Shown piece by piece: positions 52,201-56,919 of a stretch of 56,919 nucleotides of DNA (position 1 is the stretch's first letter; each line of letters starts with the position of its first letter). The DNA lies in contig PBDC01000061.1 in assembly GCA_002717185.1 (NCBI GenBank), forward strand, positions 1-56,919, read 5' to 3'. The position numbers and the translations under genes are program-made. The stretch comes from Rhodospirillaceae bacterium. Its GTDB lineage: Bacteria; Pseudomonadota; Alphaproteobacteria; UBA8366; GCA-2717185. Below the pieces are notes generated by a model. The model was given only the letters and a program-made list of their open reading frames with translations. It did no database searches and was not told the origin of the DNA.

Positions 52201-53835
52201 TCAGTCCCATCCATCCTCAATTTCGCGAACCGAAGTTTCTGGTACCAAGCCTCGTCGCTGTCGCGCCAGGGTCAGTCGGCCGTTTTCGAGATAGTCGCCC
52301 TTCGCCGCCCGAGTTGCCGCTTCGGTCCAGGCGTTTGTCCAATCGCCCAGGCTGTAGCCATGCCAAGGGGATTCCGGGCGCAGCTCTGGCAGGCCGAGAT
52401 GTTCCCACAGCACCTTGGCATTTTCCATGTATTCCATGCCCGGTAGCGCGAGTGGCGGCATCTCACTCTTCATTGTTGCATCGATAAGCAGGGTCGAGTC
52501 TTCCTCCTTGCCATGTTCGCGCTTGGGTCCATGTCCCATACCTCGGTGCGGCAGTATGACCACGTCCTCTGCAGGACTGTGCCGGTAGGCGAGTGCCCAG
52601 AGAATTGCGTCCGCATTGTCCGGGTCGATGTCATCATTGACTGCGATAGTGATCTTGCTGCAATCGCCTTTAAAGCTAGCCGCTCCGTACAGCGCGCGCC
52701 AAACTTCGGTCTTAGCGGTGCCGCGTTCCATGGTGACGATGGTTACCCGCAGCAGTGAGGTTAGCGGTTCGTGCAGCGATACCTTTTTGACGGATTGGAT
52801 AGCCAATGTATTTCGCAGGTGTGACAGAAACAGTGGCTCGTAGGCGACGCGTTTGATAACGCTGGATTCCGATGGCGTTACCTGGCTGATATAAGAGGGG
52901 ATAATTGGATTCCGCTTGCGGGTGATCGCGGTCACCTGCATCGGCATGTTGTACTCTTCCAGCGCGATGTGACCGTGCGATTCACCGAAGGGGCCTTCCG
53001 GCTCGACAATCTGTGGATCAATCACGCCTTCTATGACCAATTCGGCTTCGGCAGGTACCAACAGGTCGACGGTCACGCCCTTCACCACATTAATCGGGCC
53101 GCCGGCCAGTCCGCCAGCGACATCGAATTCGTCAATATCGATTGGTAACTTCTGCGGTCCCATGAACGCGACATAGGGCGGGCAGCCCAGCACGATGGCG
53201 CATTCCAGCTGCTCGCCGCGCGCCTTGCATTTCTGCCAATGGAGGTACCCTCCGGCGCCGCCGGTGCGCGTCGCCATGCGCACGACCAGTCGGTCTGGTG
53301 CCTTCAGCCCGGCGCGGTAGGTGCCCATGTTCTGGACACCCGTCTCCGGATCGCGGCTAATCACGTTGGTGGCACTCAGGGTGGGAGCGCTGTCGAAGCC
53401 GGGCGTGGAGACCGGTATTGGCAATTCGTCCAGGCCGTTGCCTTCGCCAAGTAGATCGTCTCCTCTGAGGACGACTTCCTGACAGGGCGCGGTTCCGATG
53501 ATCTTTGGAGGGAAGGGATTGCTAAGCGCATCGTTCCATTTTTCGCCCATCGCCTCAACCGGCGCGTTCATTCCGGCGCTGTAGACTTCCTGCGAGGCGG
53601 CCAGTGCACAGACAACGACTGGCATGCCATAGCGCTTACCCTTGGCATTGACGATGTTGTTGAACAGAAAGGCCTTGCGGTTTTTTTCTGCGATGCCACC
53701 ACGGAATTGCCAGCGGACCAGAGGGTGCATTTCCGAATCCTTGTTGATGGGGTCATCGATTGTGATTAACAGCCCTTTTTCGTCCAGCAACTCGATATGT
53801 TCGCGTAGATCACGGTATTTGCGCTCTTCGGTCAC
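52201..53835 (-). CDS. UbiD family decarboxylase
   Basis: 544 residues, longer than typical UbiD. Family regions visible: LREHIELLDEKGLLITIDD at the N-terminus, LGCPPYVAFMGPQKLPIDID, EPEGPFGESHGHIALEEYN, KVSLHEPLTSLLRVTIVTME and AVNDDIDPDNADAILWALAY. UbiD enzymes use prenylated FMN to (de)carboxylate aromatic or unsaturated acids; the UbiX-type prenyltransferase is not in the window. The ATG precedes LREH by few residues. It is followed by the coupled small membrane protein gene. The substrate is unknown. Confidence 0.9.
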   Translation of the reverse strand: MTEERKYRDLREHIELLDEKGLLITIDDPINKDSEMHPLVRWQFRGGIAEKNRKAFLFNNIVNAKGKRYGMPVVVCALAASQEVYSAGMNAPVEAMGEKWNDALSNPFPPKIIGTAPCQEVVLRGDDLLGEGNGLDELPIPVSTPGFDSAPTLSATNVISRDPETGVQNMGTYRAGLKAPDRLVVRMATRTGGAGGYLHWQKCKARGEQLECAIVLGCPPYVAFMGPQKLPIDIDEFDVAGGLAGGPINVVKGVTVDLLVPAEAELVIEGVIDPQIVEPEGPFGESHGHIALEEYNMPMQVTAITRKRNPIIPSYISQVTPSESSVIKRVAYEPLFLSHLRNTLAIQSVKKVSLHEPLTSLLRVTIVTMERGTAKTEVWRALYGAASFKGDCSKITIAVNDDIDPDNADAILWALAYRHSPAEDVVILPHRGMGHGPKREHGKEEDSTLLIDATMKSEMPPLALPGMEYMENAKVLWEHLGLPELRPESPWHGYSLGDWTNAWTEAATRAAKGDYLENGRLTLARQRRGLVPETSVREIEDGWD

Positions 53836-53988
53836 GCTAACCTCCCCGATATCTTTATTTTGCGCAGTTTAGTACACCGGTTCCGTCCGCGCGATTTCTA
53901 GCAAAGTTGACGAAAGGAGCGGCATTGCACGGGGGCCACGACCGCCTTATGTTCCGGCCAATAAGCCAGCCCGGTTTAAAGCGACGAC

Positions 53989-55788
53989 ATGACTGACACC
54001 GCCAAGATCCGCAACTTTGCGATCATCGCCCATATCGACCACGGGAAATCGACCCTTGCTGATCGACTGATCGAGCGTGCGGGCGCTATCGAGATGCGCG
54101 ACATGAAGGCGCAACTGCTTGATTCGATGGATCTTGAGCGTGAACGTGGCATCACCATCAAGGCGCAGACTGTTCGACTGGAATACAGGGCACGCGATGG
54201 CGATACTTATGTGCTGAACCTTATCGACACACCTGGCCATGTTGACTTCGCTTATGAGGTGAGCCGCAGCCTGGCAGCATGCGAAGGGGCTATCCTGCTG
54301 GTTGATGCTAGCCAAGGGGTCGAGGCCCAAACACTGGCAAACGTTTACCTGGCGCTCGACGCGGACCTGGAGATTATCACGGTCTTGAACAAGGTCGATT
54401 TGCCCTCGGCCGAACCGGAACGCATTCGCCAGCAGATAGAGGAAGTGATTGGTCTCGACGCATCCGACGCGTTGGAGATTTCCGCCAAAACCGGCGAAGG
54501 CATTGATGAGGTGCTGGAGACATTGGTTGAACGGTTGCCGGCTCCGGACGGTGCAACTGTTGAACTGCGTGCTCTCCTGGTTGACAGCTGGTACGACGCC
54601 TATCTCGGCGTTGTCGCACTGATCCGGGTCAAGGATGGCGAACTCGTCAAGAGCCAGAAGCTGCGCATGATGTCAACCGGAGCGGTGCATGAAGTCGAAA
54701 GGGTCGGGGTCTTCACACCCAAGGGTGTTATGGTCGACCGGCTTGGGCCTGGTGAAATCGGTTTCATCACTGCTTCGATCAAGTCGGTGGCCGACTGTAA
54801 AGTCGGCGACACACTGACAGATGACCGGAAACCGGCGGTGGAAGCGTTAGCCGGCTTCAAGCCTTCAGCGCCGGTGGTGTTTTGTGGATTATTCCCAGTC
54901 GATTCCGCTGATTACGAGGATCTGCGCGAAAGCCTCGCGCGACTGGCCTTGAACGATTCAAGTTTCCACTACGAGCCGGAGACATCGGCGGCGCTTGGTT
55001 TTGGCTTTCGTTGTGGCTGCCTTGGACTGTTGCATTTGGAGATCGTGCAAGAGCGGCTGGAAAGGGAATTTGATCTCGATCTGATTACCACCGCGCCTTC
55101 CGTTGTCTACCGCATCAGTATGACCGATGGTGAGGAAATCGTGCTGCATAATCCTGCTGACTATCCCGATGTCGTCAAAATTGACCGAATTGAGGAACCC
55201 TGGATTAAGGCAACAATTATGGCGCCGGACGAATATCTCGGCGGCATTCTTGGCTTGTGCACAGAACGACGTGGCGAGCAGATTGAATTGACCTATGTCG
55301 GCGACCGGGCGATGGCGGTCTACCGCCTGCCGTTGAATGAAGTGGTGTTTGATTTCTACGACCGGCTAAAATCTCTCAGCCGAGGCTATGCCAGCTTCGA
55401 TTATGAGATGGATGGCTATATCGAGGGCGACTTGGTCAAGGTCGGTATTCTGGTTAATGGTGAGCCTGTGGATGCGCTGGCGTTGATCACGCACCGGACC
55501 CAAGCGGAGCGTCGCGGCCGCATGTTATGCGAGCGGTTGAAGACATTGATTCCACGACAACTTTTCAAGATTGCCATACAGGCGGCAATTGGCGGCAAGG
55601 TAATCGCACGGGAAACTGTCGGTGCCTTGCGCAAGGACGTAACCGCGAAGTGCTATGGCGGTGACATTACCCGCAAACGTAAGCTGCTCGAGAAGCAAAA
55701 GAAGGGCAAAAAACGCATGCGCCAATTTGGTGAGGTGGAGATCCCGCAATCGGCGTTTCTTGAAGCCTTGCGAATGAGTGATGGCTGA
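53989..55788 (+). CDS. lepA: Elongation factor 4 (LepA)
   Basis: 599 residues, the standard length. GTPase motifs: [17 protein letters not shown] (G1), [12 protein letters not shown] (G2), [19 protein letters not shown] (G3), [11 protein letters not shown] (G4) and [10 protein letters not shown] (G5). The LepA-specific C-terminal domain has [20 protein letters not shown] and [17 protein letters not shown]. It back-translocates or remodels stalled ribosomes and aids membrane-protein biogenesis. A single-copy housekeeping gene that anchors this end of the window to the chromosome. Confidence 0.97.
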   Translation: MTDTAKIRNFAIIAHIDHGKSTLADRLIERAGAIEMRDMKAQLLDSMDLERERGITIKAQTVRLEYRARDGDTYVLNLIDTPGHVDFAYEVSRSLAACEGAILLVDASQGVEAQTLANVYLALDADLEIITVLNKVDLPSAEPERIRQQIEEVIGLDASDALEISAKTGEGIDEVLETLVERLPAPDGATVELRALLVDSWYDAYLGVVALIRVKDGELVKSQKLRMMSTGAVHEVERVGVFTPKGVMVDRLGPGEIGFITASIKSVADCKVGDTLTDDRKPAVEALAGFKPSAPVVFCGLFPVDSADYEDLRESLARLALNDSSFHYEPETSAALGFGFRCGCLGLLHLEIVQERLEREFDLDLITTAPSVVYRISMTDGEEIVLHNPADYPDVVKIDRIEEPWIKATIMAPDEYLGGILGLCTERRGEQIELTYVGDRAMAVYRLPLNEVVFDFYDRLKSLSRGYASFDYEMDGYIEGDLVKVGILVNGEPVDALALITHRTQAERRGRMLCERLKTLIPRQLFKIAIQAAIGGKVIARETVGALRKDVTAKCYGGDITRKRKLLEKQKKGKKRMRQFGEVEIPQSAFLEALRMSDG

Positions 55789-55797
55789 GCCGAAGCT

Positions 55798-56130
55798 TTA
55801 GCCGAATCTGAACCTCCTTCGCCGGCGCCGTCCAATTCGTAGAAAAAGCGCACCCAACACTAAAAAGACGACGAAAACGATGATGATGGCCTCCCACACG
55901 GGGCGGGTCAGGAGGTGGGGCACAATCACCGAATCCCAAAGACCCGGCAGATGCAGATGCCGTTGGATAACAACCTGAGAGAAGTTCAGGCTCGCGACGT
56001 GGGCCTGGTACCACGCTGTACCGGTTGGCCGGGTCACATCTACCCCGAAAAGCCAAACGGCCAAGCCTCCGATCAGCATAATTATCGAGAGGATGATGAG
56101 CAGGCGTCCGAGAACGCGCAGGACGACCAT
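55798..56130 (-). CDS. Small hypothetical two-span membrane protein
   Basis: 110 residues from the ATG at 56130 (a TTG 12 bases upstream is possible). Two hydrophobic spans (LGRLLIILSIIMLIGGLAVWL; AIIIVFVVFLVLGALFLRI) and a very basic C-terminal tail rich in Arg. No family recognised. It ends 10 bases past the LepA stop, convergent with it. Confidence 0.6.
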   Translation of the reverse strand: MVVLRVLGRLLIILSIIMLIGGLAVWLFGVDVTRPTGTAWYQAHVASLNFSQVVIQRHLHLPGLWDSVIVPHLLTRPVWEAIIIVFVVFLVLGALFLRIGRRRRRRFRFG

Positions 56131-56246
56131 ATTCCGGTCCAACTTACCCGTTTCGTTAGAGCAGATTGTAACATAAATCAGGTGTACACTAAAAGTTCAG
56201 CAATTCTTGCTCTTCGCAGGTGCAGCGGGTAAAACGCCGATGAGCT

Positions 56247-56337
56247 GGAGGGATGGCCGAGTGGCTTAAGGCGCACGCTTGGAAAGCGTGTTTAGGGTAA
56301 TCCCCTAACGTGGGTTCGAATCCCACTCCCTCCGCCA
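56247..56337 (+). tRNA. tRNA-Ser (anticodon GGA, reads UCC/UCU), CCA encoded
   Basis: Acceptor GGAGGGA (56247-56253) pairs with TCCCTCC (56327-56333), discriminator G, then CCA. Anticodon stem CACGC/GCGTG encloses loop TTGGAAA (anticodon GGA). A long variable arm (GTTTAGGGTAATCCCCTAAC region) confirms the serine type, and the T-arm GTGGGTTCGAATCCCAC is canonical. The encoded CCA and the AT-rich flank make it a usual integration target. Confidence 0.97.
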
Positions 56338-56364
56338 TATTATTTACTTAAGGTATTGTATTAC

Positions 56365-56382
56365 ATTCATTTTTAAATGAAT
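56365..56382 (+). terminator. Possible terminator after tRNA-Ser
   Basis: ATTCATTT / AAATGAAT (two-base TT loop) followed by TAAAATTTTCG. The stem is entirely A/T-rich apart from one G-C pair, so it is weak as an intrinsic terminator. Position 28 bases after the tRNA is the best support. Confidence 0.3.
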
Positions 56383-56392
56383 TAAAATTTTC

Positions 56393-56412
56393 GTACCACA
56401 ATTTGTACCACA
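56393..56412 (+). repeat. Direct repeat GTACCACA x2 (period 12)
   Basis: GTACCACA occurs at 56393-56400 and 56405-56412, separated by ATTT. Arm-type or core-type repeats of this kind are often found next to tRNA-associated attachment sites. No second copy of the tRNA 3' end is visible inside the window, so an att site is not shown. Confidence 0.5.
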
Positions 56413-56854
56413 CGTGTTTGCCCTTGAAGTTATGTTTTCGTTCGGAACGATTGCTGCGGCAAGTTGCAGCGCTGCGTTTCTTCTGACAAATTTCAGACAT
56501 ACGAAACAAGATTTTCGGCTTAAGAGGACTTTTTGCGCACGGCAGTAATTTCTAAACAGCCAATACTTCGACGCCCTATTTTATAGGTCACCCAGGAACT
56601 TTCCGTATTTTTGCTGGCCACGTAGACAGCTCCATCCTTTTCGCTTCGGCCGCTTTGCCACTGCTAGCGTGCCGGGACCGTACTGTTTGGTTTCTGCTGT
56701 AACCTATCAACGGGACACGCCTGTTCTCCATCGCAGCAATTCATGATCGGCCTGCGGCAATGTTAGATGGGGATCGACACAAAAAATGTCACTCAAATTT
56801 ATGGAATTTCTGGTTTCATACGGCGCTGTATCAGCAACGAGTAAGGAAAGCCTG

Positions 56855-56919
56855 ATGTTGACTTGGGAAAAACTTATGAAAGCTTGGGCAACTGCCATCA
56901 ATGAGAGGAAACCTGATGC
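56855..56919 (+). CDS. Partial 5' end of an NTF2/SnoaL-like gene cut by the right edge
   Basis: ATG with AAGGAAAG about 5-9 bases upstream opens a frame of 21 codons that runs off the window (MLTWEKLMKAWATAINERKP...). The pattern W-x-A-I-N-x-x-x-P-D-A is the usual start of SnoaL/NTF2-like (DUF4440-type) proteins. The C-terminal part that would confirm this is missing. Confidence 0.45.
   Translation, partial: MLTWEKLMKAWATAINERKPD

Larger units (their letters stand above)
56338..56854. other. AT-richer gap downstream of tRNA-Ser, possible integration border
   Basis: Clearly lower GC than the genes to its left. Contains an 8-bp AT-rich hairpin (56365-56372 / 56375-56382, two-base loop) that may end tRNA transcription, and two direct copies of GTACCACA 12 bases apart. 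No integrase frame is intact in the window. A 64-codon minus-strand frame at 56707-56901 has no family resemblance and is not called. No other gene is supported. Confidence 0.5.

Noticed and set aside
56707..56901. 64-codon minus-strand frame at the right edge
   Set aside because: No family pattern and overlaps the better-supported plus-strand SnoaL-like start.
1..56919. CRISPR arrays, insertion sequences and rRNA genes
   Set aside because: No regularly spaced repeats, transposase-like frames or rRNA segments were seen; the short direct repeats at both edges are single pairs.

Overview
The window is a moderately GC-rich chromosomal segment from an alphaproteobacterium. It is most likely a marine or environmental Rhodospirillales-type lineage. 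The pointers are the RHH_4, DUF6111, DUF1285 and DUF1194 families, the moxR/DUF58/DUF4159 block, the bactofilin, and the density of flavin- and CoA-dependent catabolic genes. Standard starts ATG, GTG and TTG are used with purine-rich ribosome binding sites.

The main result is that two unrelated genes are each interrupted by one in-frame TGA exactly where a redox cysteine is expected. Both look like genuine selenoprotein genes that ordinary gene calling would split. (1) 13057-13596 is an AhpD/carboxymuconolactone-decarboxylase-like protein whose CxxC centre reads Cys74-Arg-Arg-Sec77. (2) 48647-50377 is a 576-residue UGSC-type protein with Sec98-Gly-Ala-Cys101. Each TGA is followed by a possible bacterial SECIS hairpin. 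No selA, selB, selC or selD gene lies in the window, so the decoding machinery must be elsewhere if the reading is right.

Layout. Bases 1-363 hold a possible 3' gene end and nested inverted repeats. Bases 364-2850 encode a fused double class-III CoA-transferase. Bases 3417-11301, all on the minus strand, form an apparent operon: an FMN 2-hydroxyacid dehydrogenase, an orphan molybdenum hydroxylase large subunit, three glutamate-synthase-like subunits (GlxB/GlxC/GlxD or MgsABC type) and a glutamine synthetase or gamma-glutamylmethylamide synthetase homologue. Bases 11409-15379 (plus) run LLM flavin oxidoreductase, PNPOx-like protein, AhpD-like selenoprotein and D-aminoacylase-like amidohydrolase. 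Next come an adenosine deaminase-like protein, a trimethylamine-dehydrogenase-type flavoprotein, a TauD-type dioxygenase, a FadB-type beta-oxidation enzyme, an alpha-methylacyl-CoA racemase-like protein, CysC and TldD. A broken DUF1194 gene follows TldD.

Bases 26952-43519 are more housekeeping-like: TauE/SafE permease, FAD-linked D-lactate/glycolate-type dehydrogenase, a large AsmA protein, an RHH regulator, a peroxiredoxin-like/2OG-oxygenase fusion, a four-gene moxR/DUF58/membrane-protein operon, DUF1285, a Nudix CoA pyrophosphatase, DUF6111 and a CCA-adding enzyme. Bases 43736-56919 hold an orphan RND permease, a GMC oxidoreductase followed directly by the UGSC selenoprotein, a bactofilin, an SDR, a UbiD-type decarboxylase with a coupled small membrane protein, LepA, a small membrane protein and tRNA-Ser(GGA). 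The AT-richer tail after the tRNA may be the edge of an integrated element and ends in the start of an NTF2/SnoaL-like gene.

The catabolic half suggests use of dissolved organic nitrogen (possibly methylated amines, purines, N-acyl amino acids) and unusual acyl-CoAs. Individual substrates cannot be fixed from sequence alone.
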